From Manduca sexta (Eukaryota; Arthropoda; Insecta; Lepidoptera; Sphingidae), in contig NC_051120.1 of NCBI RefSeq assembly GCF_014839805.1, positions 11,656,001-11,720,000 of the forward strand: a stretch of 64,000 nt of DNA, read 5' to 3'. The notes beneath the pieces are model-generated. The model saw only the letters and a list, made by a program, of their open reading frames with translations, did not search any database and was not told the DNA's origin. Positions 1 to 12,796 of this stretch are shown here, one piece after another. Position numbers and translations under genes: made by a program. How positions within the stretch are numbered: the stretch's first letter is position 1; every line of letters starts with the position of its first letter.

Positions 1-329
1 AATGTTACGTGGCCATTGTGGCCGGGTATAACTTACCCGCGCGCTCTTTACACACGTTTAAACTATGAGGTAGCCGGAGCAACACTAAATAGAGAAGAGA
101 ATACGCAAATAGAGGTCAACGACCGCAGCTACTGTAAAGGACAAAAGACACGCGCATTTTGTTTTAAAATTATGACAGTTTTAAAATGCGTCGGGTATTA
201 GATACCCGGCAACAATGACGCCGGGTTAAATATGTCTAAAATGGTACTCTAAATATTACCATCAGCTCTTATCCATTCGTAGGCTTATGGTGACGTCTCC
301 TCCCGCGTGGAAAAGTTTATCCAGGGTAA

Positions 330-450
330 GTATATCTCAGGGTCTTGAATTATCTTTATACCAATTTTTATCAAAATCGGTTAAGTAGTTCAGCCGTGAA
401 TACGTAATAGAAAAGCAGACAGATAGAGTTACTTTCGCTTTTGTTAGTAT
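330..450 (+). repeat. Short TE-like remnant
   Basis: Contains atcaaaatcggttaagtagt and agaaaagcagacagatagag, a phrase typical of degenerate non-LTR or Helitron tails in insects. No ends can be defined. Confidence 0.35.
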
Positions 451-1499
451 AATAGATTATTCCCGTCGGAGGAGATTCGGTAGTCTTAGCATTGAGCAGT
501 CGAGAAAGTAAGTGGTTGAGCGAAGCTGTACTGGGAAGAACATAACATAATATATTGGATCCGTAAATAAAAAAATCATCAACATTTGTGATTACGCCGT
601 ATTCGCGTTACAGCTAATCGTCTTTTTTTTAAATCTTCGTTAATAAAATTTTTGCTACATTAACAATTGAAGAAAGATAATAATGAAGGTTCAGAATCCC
701 TCCATCAGCTGTTTTCAATATACGAATCCAATCTCAATCTCCAATCCGAATATGAGAATGAACCAATCAAAATAATAAATTTATAAGCATGTCAAAAACT
801 TAGTTCTGATTGATCCATTTTGGAAATAGATCGAAAAAAGCGATTGGCATTGGTCATTGAAACTGGCAACATGTCTGTAATTATGTTCATAATATCTTAT
901 TAGGTCATTATTTTAACCTTCATCGAATTTACCTGCAATTAGCTCGGCTTATTTAATTGGACTTTTTTCCTGTTCCAAATGTAATTCTATAATAAATAAA
1001 TTATTACGAATCTGGCGTCATGTTTGTTTAAGGATGCGGTTTTAATAAAACTTGAGAGTTTATAATAGACAATGTAAGGAAATCATTTATTTATAAAGTA
1101 CAACATCAATGCGATTTTAAGAAGCAACTTGTGGTTTTTTAAACATTACGTAATATAATATTATAAATGTGAATGTTTGTAATATTGTTTGGATGTGTAG
1201 TTTGTTAGAAGTAAACACAGAAGCAGCTGAACGGATTTGGATGATATTTGGCTCATGGGTAGACGATGTGCTTAATATATAGACCACTTTCTATCCCAGT
1301 AACTTGTTCCCATGAGAACTCATAGAATTATTTAAATACATGGCGCCGTTGTCTTCCAGGCGGTGCTATGAAATTTGTTTTAGATACTTTTGTAGCAGGT
1401 TTTTATGCGGACGGAGCCGTGTGCAACATGTAGCTAACTATACTATTGAACTACAACCCAATAGCGACACCTGCATCATCGTATATAACTGTGATACAT

Positions 1500-1710
1500 T
1501 CTCTTGGCAGGATATTCGTCTGGATAGCGTCCATCATACACAATATGAAAAATGGCCGTAGTGGCCCATGTGTGCATTTAGCGCTCAGCATTTCAAACAG
1601 GCGAACATAATTGTGTCGACTGGCGAGAGCCAATCGTCTCTAGTCAGTGGTCACTATCTGGATCCTACCCCACGTATCATCAGATGCAGTGGGGTTGCTT
1701 TACTTTGAAA
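1500..1710 (-). repeat. Family D repeat, inverted
   Basis: Contains acataattgtgtcgactggc and gagagccaatcgtctc with the reversed gcagtggggttgctt end. Apparent short ORFs on both strands are repeat-derived. Confidence 0.5.
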
Positions 1711-2344
1711 AAAACCCTATTACTTTCAATTGAGGAACTTCCCTAGTTTATTTATTGTCAGCGTTCTTAAGTGTTGGAGATTACTAAAACCCAGTTAAAC
1801 AACAAGTGACTTGCATATTCGTCGGCTTATTAAAAAAAGATAGCTTCACATTGCATTTTTAACATATCACAAAATAAAATGTTACCTTTTCCTTCATTCC
1901 AATTTTTTTCTTTGAGGAGCTTTCCTATTTTCTTTTTATTATCAGCGTCCTTAAAATGTTAAGATTATTAATTAAACCACCTGTGACCAGGTAACTTGTC
2001 GCCTTATTAAAAACATCACCATAAAATAATTTGTTGCATTTTTAACATACCACAAATATGCTCACAGCATATTGACAGTGACTGATGACCGATTGTTATT
2101 CTAATGTTGTCAAGAATGATGGTTAGGATCGGGTCGTTGATCTCATGGTATAAACCCGCTATTGATTTTGATTGAATTATGTCAGTCCTTTTGTATGTAA
2201 ATGAAAAATGGAGACCTGTAGGAAATTTGGGATATCCCCCTCCTAGGATAGATGTGGGGATTTTACTGGGTACGCCAATGTGACTCAGGATCGTATTCCA
2301 GCGTCGAGCCCTGTATATCTAATATCATAAGGTCACTTTATTTT

Positions 2345-2590
2345 TATTTTTTTTATACGTACACGGCAAAGTGGCTCCACTGCACCTGATGGTAAGTGGA
2401 GTGTGGTCCAATAGAATGTCGACTGGCGAGAGATGATTACCCCTCGGTAGTCGACACAATTATGCCGGCCTGTTGGAAGCGGATATACACAGGCTGATTC
2501 CGAAACGCGACATACTTACGTGGGATACTATGGTGGGTTTTAACACCTTGTGTACAGCGGTAATTATCCGGACGGATATAAAATATATCC
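2345..2590 (+). repeat. Family D interspersed repeat
   Basis: Hallmarks: ggcaaagtggctccactgca, agaatgtcgactggcgagag, gtcgacacaattatgccggc, then atactatggtgggttttaac. Reused widely in the left half of the window. No coding frame. Confidence 0.6.
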
Positions 2591-3002
2591 ACCATCAGCA
2601 GCTAATGCAGTACGTCTGGTAAGGCTTGTTAAGACTCCATAAATCCATTGATGAGGGTAGATAAAAATTATGTTCGTCCACAAGGCTGCTCTGACAGACA
2701 TGTGTTCTAGGAAGGAAAATGAATCTCATTCGCCGCTTATTAAAATGATATTACTCTCACGAGCATCGAACCTGCATCATAACCGCTCCACCCAAATCTC
2801 TTAATCGAAGGGACAAAAAACAATATATAGAATTACGATTGACTTTCAGTTTGTGCGTATTGATGCGTGATGCAGGAAACCGGCTGTCAAGTGATCGTCA
2901 CGCCTTTGAGTGCAGGGCTGTGGGTTCGAAATTGGGCAGCGGTTTTATTTTCAAAAGATATAACAGTGTATCTGTTACATTATATTTATAAATATTTCAA
3001 TG

Positions 3003-3135
3003 CATAGTTGTATTGCGGTATAGCTGCAGTGCTGGGGTCTCGGATTCGATCCCCGGGTCGGGCCGAGATATTGGGTTTTATACTCAGAATCAGCCCGGAG
3101 TCAGGATTTTATATCTGATATGGTGATAGGCTAAC
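3003..3135 (+). mobile_element. SINE family A-like fragment
   Basis: Forward partial copy with ggattcgatccccgggtcgg and cagaatcagcccggagtcag. Confidence 0.5.
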
Positions 3136-3536
3136 CCTCTATTACAGCATGCGGCGGAAAATTTTAAACACAATCGACTTATAAAAAAAAAAGTTGTGAA
3201 CAACGAATTTCGCCCAGGATGACGAGCACAGAGCATTGCTACGCAGTGTTTTGTACTTAAATTCAGATGATGTTGATATCAAGCGAGGGTTTGCTTGGCT
3301 CATGTAGTGCAATAAAATACCTTGTAAAAAATTAACAAACCAAAGCCAATATCTGTTGTCAGCCCTATCCATTCGCCCACAAAAGCAATTGAAAAACGCA
3401 TTAAGTGTGGACTGACACGTGATGTCCCCTGTCCGCCACGCCTTGCATTGTCCTGCTTTCTAGACCACGTAATATTCCATCATTATAGTCTAGTGTGGTG
3501 ATTCCGGACTTCGAATCAGGCATCGTTAATAAATCT

Positions 3537-3715
3537 GGGCCTTTATTCTGTATGATAGTGTAAACGCGTACCGCGGCCGTGTCATGTTATCTTCGAGAAA
3601 TGTGCGTGGAATGGTATTCTGTAAGCCAAATTTCTATAGTCCTAAACATGATGCGTTGTGTTACGTGCTTGTTACGCACTGTTAAAATAACGTGCGGTAT
3701 AGAGAATAAGGCCCC
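3537..3715. repeat. MITE-like palindromic element, copy 1
   Basis: About 180 bp with inverted ends: GGGCCTTTATTCTGTAT on the left and the complement of ATAGAGAATAAGGCCC on the right. It is highly similar along its whole length to the copy at 47882-48060. No ORF. Confidence 0.75.
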
Positions 3716-4924
3716 TGTAAGGGTAGTGAAATCCTTTTTAATAGTAGTATATTTGTAACGTGCTATATTTGTAACCACAGTCCTGCCCCTGATCTCTCCC
3801 CGGTTCTTATAAAAAAATCCTAATTCAATGTATCCAAGAAGACTAAGAATATTGGAAGCTTCGATTAAATGTTTTTTATTTTTGGATAAAATGTAGAGCC
3901 TATCACGAAGGTCTTTCGTTTTATTTTCATCTGGAATCTATATTTTCATACGCAAGTCTGCAATGACTAATTAATAATCTTATAAAGATAAGATTTTTAT
4001 ATATTTGTAATGGTTAAACTCAAAAACGATTTAACTCAGTATGAAAATACTTACTAATAGCAAACGTTAACTTTGGTTACATTTATGTCAGAAAAGGGTA
4101 TTAAAGCGGGCAGAGCTGGCAAAGACTAGTAAACAATAATAATAGCACAAATTCGAATTTCGAACATAAGTTTTTATTATTTTAATTAACACCCTAGGCT
4201 AAGGAATATTGATACAGCCTCGAGCGCCGCAAAATTATATATTCTATTTAAATTCAACATAAGTGTGACTAATTTCAAGGTCTTGATCGAGATAGAAGCC
4301 AACTCTTTCCGGTAGCGTCTTATATTATCCTTGAATGAACAGACGTATTAAAAGGAAAATTGTATATAGTTTTGAGAATGCTATGATAACGTGAGAGAAT
4401 ACTGCGCTGCAGTTAGGTACAAAATTTAATGGTGCTTAGCCTGTTGTTCTCTATTTAATACGCTCACTTAAATTATTGTGTTGCAATTCTTAATGAGAAA
4501 TAAAGTCTTCTAAACCAAAAAGTGACGGAATTAGGATGTTCTAGCAGCGTAACCAAAGCTTATTGACAATTGTATAGTAAGTAATTGATTAGCAAGTCGG
4601 GCTATGGTGACCTACCGAGTTACGAACCCGGCTAGGGGTTAAACAAGATGCCTTCTTACGATCGCTAACGTGAATAAAAAAAATAATAATATATGAATAA
4701 CATATACAAGGGACAGGCTTATAGCTAAGATATTCTTTCCCATACATATTCAGTTTTATTATTATAAGGTAGGAAGGCGTCTTAGTTACAGCTTCAGATG
4801 TTGGGGATATATTTTACCAATAGAAGGGATTTATTATGTTTACGTCTTGAAGTCTGACACTGTGAACTCATTCTGCGTAGATCGGACAGTCAATAGCTAA
4901 AACAATTAAAAAAAATGTATGATT

Positions 4925-5040
4925 GTAACACCTCAGTCCGCCTATGACCATGAAGGCTGTAAAGTCTTCGAAACATCGGGAGAAAATAATATAAAAAAGT
5001 GCGACAGAATTCGTAAAAAAGTTTTATTTCAATAGAAGGG
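4925..5040 (+). repeat. Family C repeat (AAGTCTTCGAAACxTCG core)
   Basis: Core tgaccatgaaggctgtaaag then tcttcgaaacatcgggag, followed by an AT-rich part ending gttttatttcaat. Shared with 6402, 37453 and 39718. Confidence 0.6.
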
Positions 5041-5132
5041 AATCACGTATTAATTAATAATATGTAAACTATAGTACTTAAATTTCGGGTGATACGAACA
5101 CATACAGAAAGAATACAGTGTTGTAGAGTAAC

Positions 5133-5465
5133 AGCGGCGATAGCCTAGTTGGATGTGGAACGGACTGCCAAGACGAATGTCCGCAGGTTCAAATCCCAAG
5201 GGCACACACCTCTGACTTTTCTAAAATCATGTGTGTATTCTTTGTGAATTTATCGTTCGCTTTGACGGTGAAGGAAAACATCGTGAGGAAACATGCACAT
5301 CTGAGAAGTTCTCTATAGGAATTTCGAAGGTGTGTGAAGTCTACCAATTCGCACTAGGCCAGCGTGGTGGACTATGGCCTAATCCCTCTCAGTAGTAGAG
5401 GAGGCCCGTGCTCAGCAGTGGGCAAGTATATAATACAGGGCTGATATTATTTATTATTATTATTA
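5133..5465 (+). mobile_element. tRNA-derived SINE, family B, near full length
   Basis: The head gcggcgatagcctagttgga and B-box-like caggttcaaatcccaag look tRNA-derived. The body contains gtgaaggaaaacatcgtgag and ctctcagtagtagaggaggc, and it ends in an ATT-rich tail (atattatttattattatta). It is the most complete of several copies. Confidence 0.75.
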
Positions 5466-5853
5466 TAGTACTTAGAGATAATTTCGGCAATATTATGTCA
5501 GAAATCTGATTTATCATTCTATAAACAAACATTACACAATAAAAAACATCCTGGTTAAACAAAAAACTAATAACTAATAATGCTTACGCATAATTGATTC
5601 TGCTAATTAATTAAACGCGTACCAGGCTATTTATTGTCAAATAATGTTTATTTGTACGCAAGACAGTTTGAACTATGCCATCGATTAATTGGAAAATGAC
5701 ATCAAAGTTTTAATAAGTTTCCTTTATCATTTTTTATTAATAGTATTTAAAGAATATTATATTGTTTGTATCCAGTTATGTAGATTGAAAATAATAAAAA
5801 AATAATCTATGAGGGTTCGTCTATTTTTGTCGGCAAGCAGCAAATATGTTCAA

Positions 5854-6100
5854 ATATACACATCACGCCTTTATCCCTGAAGCAGTAGGCAGATGTGCAA
5901 CTAGGGTACCTATGTACTTTTCACTTAGTATCTTCCGTCCCATCATGTGATAGGGGGAGAGCCTATCGCCATATGGGTCACATATTCCAGATTCTAGGCT
6001 TATACTGATCAGTAAAACCGAATATCTCTTTGCCTCATCCGGGATTCGAACCCAGGACCTCCAAGCACTGTTCGCGCATACTACTGCGCCACTGATGAAC
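5854..6100 (-). mobile_element. SINE family A, inverted
   Basis: Reverse complement of the 60055 family, from tcacgcctttatccctgaag to gcgccactgatgaac. Confidence 0.75.
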
Positions 6101-6171
6101 TTTCCTAATTGCAATAGAAAAAGACAAAATTTATTGACACCGCAAATCCCAAGCAGATAAACAAATATACA

Positions 6172-6366
6172 TCACTACATAGTATAAAACAAAGTCGCTT
6201 TCTCTGTCCCTATCTATGTATGCTTATATCTTTAAAACTACGCAACGGATTTTGATGCGTTTTTTTAATAGATAGAGTGATTCAAGAGGAAGGTTTATAT
6301 GTATAATAACATCCATTAAATAGTGGAGAAATATTGCACCCGTGCGAAGCCAGGGCGGGTCGCTAG
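6172..6366 (+). mobile_element. Short non-autonomous Helitron (195 bp)
   Basis: Begins TCACTACATAGTATAAAACA after a host A and ends CTAG (6363-6366) before a host T, with a GC-rich subterminal region (CCCG ... CGGG). The same 5' end occurs inverted at about 34190-34237, which confirms the left boundary. Confidence 0.65.
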
Positions 6367-6401
6367 TTTTGAAATAAATCTATTTTATAGATTTTAGCGA
6401 G

Positions 6402-6535
6402 GTTTTTTATATTATAATTATCTCCCGACGTTTCGAAGACTTTGCTACCTTCGTGATCACTGGGAGAGAGGGAGGGGGGGCTTCGTCAAATAGTTTTATT
6501 ATAATGTCTAACATTCGCGTAAACATAAGAAATCA
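6402..6535. repeat. Family C repeat with inverted core and forward tail
   Basis: The core is reversed (ctcccgacgtttcgaagac), whereas the tail (gtctaacattcgcgtaaaca, agaaatcat) is forward, unlike the 37453 copy. It contains a G-rich run, gggagggggggc, at about 6469-6481. Confidence 0.6.
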
Positions 6536-7010
6536 TTAATAATGTTCATAATATCACATACATTGCGGTTAGTTATTTAGTTATTGTTTTTTCTAGTGTA
6601 AAGATAAGTGCAGTAACATAATGCGCCTGCGTTTAATAACTTATTTATTGTAAGGCGGTTACACACATTACCTAAGGAGTATGACATACTTTAAAAAAGG
6701 TAGGTTTATTGTACTTATGATATTCTTAAAGGACAAAAACGTTTCATTTTTTGTGTTAATAGGATTTTTTCTGTCGGGCGTTATGTAAATTATTTATTAT
6801 TTTTAATCATAAAAATGTGCATGTGCGTTAATTGTAGTTTGAAGTACAAAAGTTTGACGGCGATTTTAAATTTTGAATTTTTTCAGCTACTTTTTGCCTG
6901 ACTCTACTTCAATAAACGGTTAGTTTATTTTTACAAGTATAAGTCCGAAGTCTAGCGTTCCAGTAGGCGATAGCCACGTCCCTTAGGAGTTATAGCTGAC
7001 ATTAGGGGTA

Positions 7011-7202
7011 TAATAATAATATCAGCCCTGTATTATATACTATCCACAGCTGGGCACGGGCCTCCTTTACTACTGAGAGGGATTAGGTCTTAGTCCACCA
7101 CGCTGGCCTAGTGCGGATTGGTAGACTTCACACACCCTCGAAATTCCTATAGAGAACTTCTCAGGTATGCAGGTTTCCTCACGATGTTTTCCTTCACCGA
7201 TA
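7011..7202 (-). mobile_element. SINE family B, 5'-truncated, inverted
   Basis: Reverse-complement match to the 3' two-thirds of the element at 5133: it starts from the AT tail (taataataatatcagccctg) and runs to ttttccttcaccg. Confidence 0.75.
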
Positions 7203-8649
7203 CATTGGGGGTACCATTTTATAAAGTTATCGATAGATGCCTACCCTGCCCTGCCCTGCCCTGGAAATTGTTTTCTTTTTTTATTCCGACAGTGTAAACC
7301 CATCCTTAATCTAATTATTAACTAACGAGCGAGCTTAACCAAGGAAGCGATGTCAGATAACGTTGTTATAATATTGTATATTGCCACATGTCTGCTATGA
7401 AGGTAAAAAACACGACACACTTGTCATTAGATTTTTTGTTCATAATGTGCGGGCCAGACTGTGTCGAGTTTTAATCAACAATCCATCATAATTAAAATAG
7501 GTTTTAGTATTTTGGACTTTAGGATTCAAGGGATTCTCTGGAGTGTTTCTTTGATTCTGAAAATTGTTGCATTATTAGAAAGTTACATTATGATTTTTTA
7601 TGTTTACGCGAATGTAAGACATCTAATTAAAACGAGTTTTCTGATTTTGTCGCATTTTTTTGTGTATTAATTATCGCTCGACGTTTTCAACACTGATTCC
7701 TGCGTAGAATGATTCGCGAAACTATTTAAATCATCGGAATACATCCAAATTTCAATAGAGAGGATGGTTAGATGTTTTCACAAACCTGGGATCCTGTTAT
7801 ATTTTTAATTTAAGTCACAAGTTCAGCTGCCAGACTTTAGAACATTGTGAATTCATTCTAACTTATTGAATAATTATTAAGTTCGTATAAAAATATAAGT
7901 CTAATAATTATCTGCACGACATTTAATGTTCATAAAGTATGAAGATATCTCTGTAATATAGCATGCAATAACTTAGTTTAAATTCACATTATTTGTTTTC
8001 AACAATTCGACGTTGCCAAAACACGTCTCAAAGCGCTACATACATAGTCACATAACGATGCAAAACTTTAATTAAGACAATAGGTTATTCTGCCTCTGAT
8101 TGTGTGCTAATGTCGTTTGTTTAACTGCAGTAGGCGGTGAGGTTACTCCAATGTCCTTTGAAAATCGCAAATTAATTTGCAGTTATTATCATCTAACAAA
8201 GTCCGCTTGCGCATGATCTCGGTAATTATAAGAATAAAAATATAATATTTATAAATCCATGCAGACTTATAAAAATGTTTATGATTTAAAAGAGGAAGAA
8301 AAACGTTTTCAAAACTTGGAAATTAACATACGGCTATTGCATTAGTCGAAAGCAACACAAAATTAATATATCTTGCGTAAGATTTAATAATATTAGCTAT
8401 TGTTTACCTACAAAAACTTATAAAGGGGACAATTTGTCATATTGTATTGTTAGCATCTGAAGCTATTTTGATTAAAATAAAAAGATATCACTGACTACAG
8501 AATTACTTTCAATGATATTTCACCAACTAACCGATTAATATAATTTGTCAATGACCAACTATCTCTGTCTGTCAAAAGCTCAGTGTTTTTATAGCAAAAG
8601 GTGTTACAAATACCCTCACGAGAATACGTTTGTCCTTACAATATTCTAA

Positions 8650-8939
8650 TCTATTTTTATATATAAAAATGAATCTCTATTTCCCTTGGTCACGCCATCA
8701 CGCGTGAACGGCTGGACCGATTTCACAAATTTTTTGTTGTTGTTGTGTTTGTTATTGTCAGGAGAAGGTTCTTATGAAAGAAATAAATCAAAAAATTGCG
8801 CGGAAAATTAGAAAATTTAAGATAACGAAAATAATAATTTTATATAACTGCCAATTGTTTGAAATAACTGTCAGCGATTGTCATAATACGCGCTGCAAAT
8901 TCATAGTTAGGACGGGACAACGTCTGTCGGGTCAACTAG
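8650..8939 (+). mobile_element. Non-autonomous Helitron (290 bp, Lep1-like)
   Basis: Starts TC (8650), ends CTAG (8936-8939), with a short stem GACG/CGTC at 8911-8924 just before the end. It lies exactly between a host A (8649) and T (8940). These are the Helitron hallmarks: 5'-TC, 3'-CTRR, a subterminal hairpin and A^T insertion. The 3' end (acaacgtctgtcgggtc) matches my memory of lepidopteran mini-Helitrons. It has no coding capacity. Confidence 0.8.
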
Positions 8940-9399
8940 TATGATATAAATTTAGCTGTTGCTTTTCCAATAAATAAAATATCCCCTTCCACAGATTCAA
9001 AAAGAGGGTAATATCTCATTCGTTATCTCTTTATCTAAATTCGTAACCAGGGTTCAATGAACCATATGTAGTAACATGATATCAAACCGTTTGTGATGTG
9101 ATTAACAGAAGTCCATTCATAATAGATGTGACAGGTTTTTTATAGAGCGAGATATTAGGCATGTGTTAATTATAATTAATTAAAATAATTATAACTGACG
9201 CTTCCTTAGTCTGGACTATAGCTGGAAGCATCTGAGTTCAATACAAAGGGAATACATTTTGTTTATTTTAGAATTTTAGATTCACTCAGGCTTGAATTCC
9301 TTAGAGAGGTTTCGAATGTTTAGGTGGTATTACTTTTAATGGGCAGTCGTGATATTGACAACCAGGCAAGCGGCTTGTTTGCTTGATTATTTTGTAATA

Positions 9400-9600
9400 T
9401 AAACCCTGTAATTTATTGTTCCATTACCTACTGGGCGTGGACCTGCTCTGCTACTGAAAGGATTATACCTTAGTCCACCATACTAGCTTATTACGGGTTG
9501 GTAGACTTTGAAACTTCAAAATCAATTCAGTTTTATTTCATTCTGCAATATTTTTACTGCAGGTTGTTAGACTTTACACTCCTTCGAAATTCCTAAATCA
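9400..9600 (-). mobile_element. SINE family B remnants
   Basis: Degraded pieces, for example ggattataccttagtccacc and ggttggtagactt, interrupted by other AT-rich sequence. The ggttggtagactt region is partly duplicated at about 9560. Confidence 0.45.
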
Positions 9601-9866
9601 GTTCAATTTAAGTTTGCCATATTTTCAAATCAGTTATGTGATAAAAGCATAATCATCCAAATTACAGCTAACAATTGCTGATTTCAAATAAGTTTCCACT
9701 ATCTAAGAACACAATGGCCGTGAGCCAATGTGACCCACTTAGTGCCATGTGTTATCTTTAGTTTACTTAATGGAAACGCCAGCAGTTTAGGTAAAGCGTA
9801 ACTTGGAGGTCACAAACAATTTTAATTATCAATTTATTATCGATTGGGGGCCATTGATGTGTAGAA

Positions 9867-10050
9867 GTTTTCTGTTAGTTTGTTTGTCTTACGCTTCTGA
9901 TTATGAAAATTTTGGTGTGTTCTAGTGTTATAGTCTTACCTTGATCCTGTTGGATAAAGCAGTGTTTCTGTTAGTTTGTTCACGTAACGCCTATGATTAT
10001 GAAGATATTGCTGTGTTCTAGTGTTATGACACCTTGATCTCGTTGGGTGA
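9867..10050. repeat. Tandem duplication, period about 96 bp
   Basis: Two head-to-tail copies beginning tttctgttagtttgtt near 9870 and 9966, each containing gattatgaa and gtgttctagtgttat and ending ccttgatc. They are moderately diverged. An AT-rich, non-coding region. Confidence 0.65.
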
Positions 10051-11074
10051 GGAAGAGGCGCAACTAGTTCAGTCAAATAAGGCCGGAATCCAAGTCTGAA
10101 AAACTCGGAGTAAAATCTATACATATTGCCCGATCTGAAAATCGAAGTCAGAAACATCAGTCCTTAGTTTGTTTACTGCGACGAGAAATTGATGCTCATT
10201 GAATACAGTATTGGATTCATAATATATTCCTTCAATATAGGCTACTCTCGCGTTTGAAAAAAGGTCCTCAAGAAAATGTCTCGCAACATTTTTTTTTTCC
10301 CTTATTTGTGCCGTCGCTGCCTTAAATATGTCGTCTCTTGGGTGTTGGCACTCTTAGGCTATGGCCTACAAAGTCTTACCCTGATTAAATGCCACAGTTC
10401 TTTAAAAACATGAAAATCTCCCAAATACCAACATGAATCCAATCCCAAGTCACGCGTGACAATATCTTGAGAATTTTTAGCGCAATTAGAGAAGCGGAAA
10501 CGGATCCTTGATAGCTCGCTGTCGGCCTCTCAGCGCCTCGTCGTGAAGGTTGCGATACTATATCGTGACACGGCGCCAATGCCGAACGCCTTGCCAAGTT
10601 TCATGCCAATTTTGTGGAGTTTTCTACTGTAAATTATTGTTGGGTTTGCGATGCAGCCCGCGTTTAATTTTGCGGCATTATAGATTGACTTTAACGCGAT
10701 AGGCTAACATGTAACTATACATTTTCATATTCTTTTTACATTTATGATGTTATTATATTATGCAATATTATGCTGATGAAAAAGAACTTAAAGATGATTG
10801 CTCCACATCTAATGTCATGAATTTGTTGTACATAAGTTTTAAGAGTCATGGAATTTACTGATGTTTCTTTATTTCAGGTATCCACATGTCGTTCAACTTT
10901 AAATAAATGTAAGTGTTTTTTTAATATTATATTAATTTTTCAAATTAGAAATTATTACAATATGTATTTCAATTTTAAGCTTCTTACATCATAATTTTAA
11001 AATCAAAAGTCCTTGATTAACCCACGACGGAACACTAAACTTACATTTGAATATAATTATTATAAATAATACCG

Positions 11075-11165
11075 ATCCTGTATCAACTGTCCCACTGCTG
11101 GGCATCTCTTTTGCACCCACACCTTCTGTTAAGACTTAAGACTGTATCTTAGTAGACCAGGAACG
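11075..11165 (-). mobile_element. SINE family B fragment
   Basis: Short diverged fragment (ctgtatcaactgtcccactgc followed by tgggcatctc) matching the 3' part of the family. Confidence 0.4.
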
Positions 11166-11690
11166 TCATTTATTTACAAACCCGAGTACGCTATAAACTT
11201 AATGAAATAAAAATCCACATTTATGGTGTGTTCTTGTCAGTAATTGAAGTTAGTTCCGCGTGCCCGTATTTGGAGGGCATACCGGGCCTTGTATGGAACT
11301 CGCTTCCTGGACCTTATGGTATCCTTTGTACCATGACTTATGGTCTTCGAGCTCTATGAATTGTGGTGGAAGGCTTCCGGGTACTTCACGGTTTGTCGAA
11401 AGGGTAGGTAGGGACTATCACTACTACAATACCTTTGCTGAGCTTTAATCTATTTATGGATATGATACATAACGATGCAACTTTGGTAACATCTTATTTT
11501 GGTTCGGTTGTGAGACCGTCATCTATTTATTTTATTATAATGTCACTTACACTTACCATCATAGAACACAATTGCCTGAGCGGCGTAGCTTAGCGCCAGG
11601 AATACAAGCTATGAAAGGTATCACCTATTTTATACTAGATTTTACTAATGAAAGTGCAGATCCTTCGTTCTTTCGTGAAATGACGAAAAC

Positions 11691-11900
11691 ATATTACCTT
11701 TTAGTCAAACATTCCGTAGCCTATGCAGAAAAATTAGACACAAAGTTTCAAATGTTATCCTTATTACCTAATTAGTCAAAAATATTATAACCTATGCTAA
11801 AAAATTAGGCCCTAATTCCAAATGTTATCCTTATTACCTAATTAGTCAAAAATATCATAACCTATGCTAAAAATTTAGGTACAAAATTCGAAATGTTCTC
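11691..11900. repeat. 70-bp tandem repeat, three units
   Basis: Unit landmarks ttagtcaaa, cctatgc, aaaattag and caaatgttatcc recur at 70-bp spacing; ttattacctaattagtcaaa is identical at 11761 and 11831. The last unit decays near 11900. The short ORF running into it (from 11572) is judged accidental. Confidence 0.75.
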
Positions 11901-12484
11901 CTCTATAAACAAACTGACCAAACCTCTTTATAACAGTATACATGTTGAATGTAAACTTCCTGTACATTGTTTTTGCGAGTGTAACAAATGTATGCATTTG
12001 TAACCGTCTGCTGGACTTTAATTATTCATTATCACAAAAACTTTGAGTTATGCAAGTGTTTTCTCAGTTGCTTATATAAAAAGAACAATCTAGATTTGTT
12101 TATATTGATCATGAGTTTGATTCTACGTTCAAAATTCGATTGTAATTTTTATCCTTGAAATCAGATGATACTTTTGTACGAAGTTAAATCATACTTTCAT
12201 AATCACAAGAGATAGGATTCTATATTTGAAAATTAATCGTTTATTTTGGTCTCCCAAATTAAATTTATAAGTGCTCTTCCTTACAATAGTTGAAGTGGAA
12301 TATTTTTTTGTTACAGTCCTTGAACTTATCTAAATAAAGGATTGCCAGATCCTTGCCTTCAAAGTTGTCAAGTTCACGATAATCTAAGTAATGAATGACC
12401 TTGTGCGTTGCGAAAGCATGACGGAGGCATTATATCGAGATCAGTTAATAATATTATCAAGTCATTACTTATTGCATTAAGTTA

Positions 12485-12796
12485 TTATGAAGTTAGGGTT
12501 ACCGCTGTCAACAAAATTAAAACAACAAACCCACCAGCCCTAAAGCTAAAAATAGCAGCATCCCTAAGCGTTGCAATTCCAAAGCGCATTGTTTCAACAA
12601 GCGGCTTCCTTAGTGCGTTGACCGGTACATTGGCGTCATCCGATGCGACCAGACGGCTCAAATCTGTATCCAGTGACAGTGGAATTTGGTTAGATGGCAC
12701 AATGATTGCATATTTATTATATTCGGTATTTGAAATTGTCTCACCAGTAGGCTGAAGCCAAGGTATAATTAATATTGTTACTTTTATTAACTCCAT
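12485..12796 (-). other. Unrecognised ORF with hydrophobic end
   Basis: The minus-strand frame from ATG at 12796 reads MELIKVTILIIPWLQPTGE, then PLSLDTDLSRLVASDDA, a helix-like MRFGIATLRDAA and a hydrophobic FVVLILLTAVTL before TAA. The frame stays open further upstream, to about 12847, with no ATG. The opposite strand is open over almost the same bases (12408-12755). I recognise no family. It could be a decayed exon or chance. Confidence 0.2.

Noticed and set aside
11260..11448. GC-richer ORF with many Trp and Gly codons
   Set aside because: It looked like a decayed repeat or transposon piece, but no family, ends or second copy could be identified.
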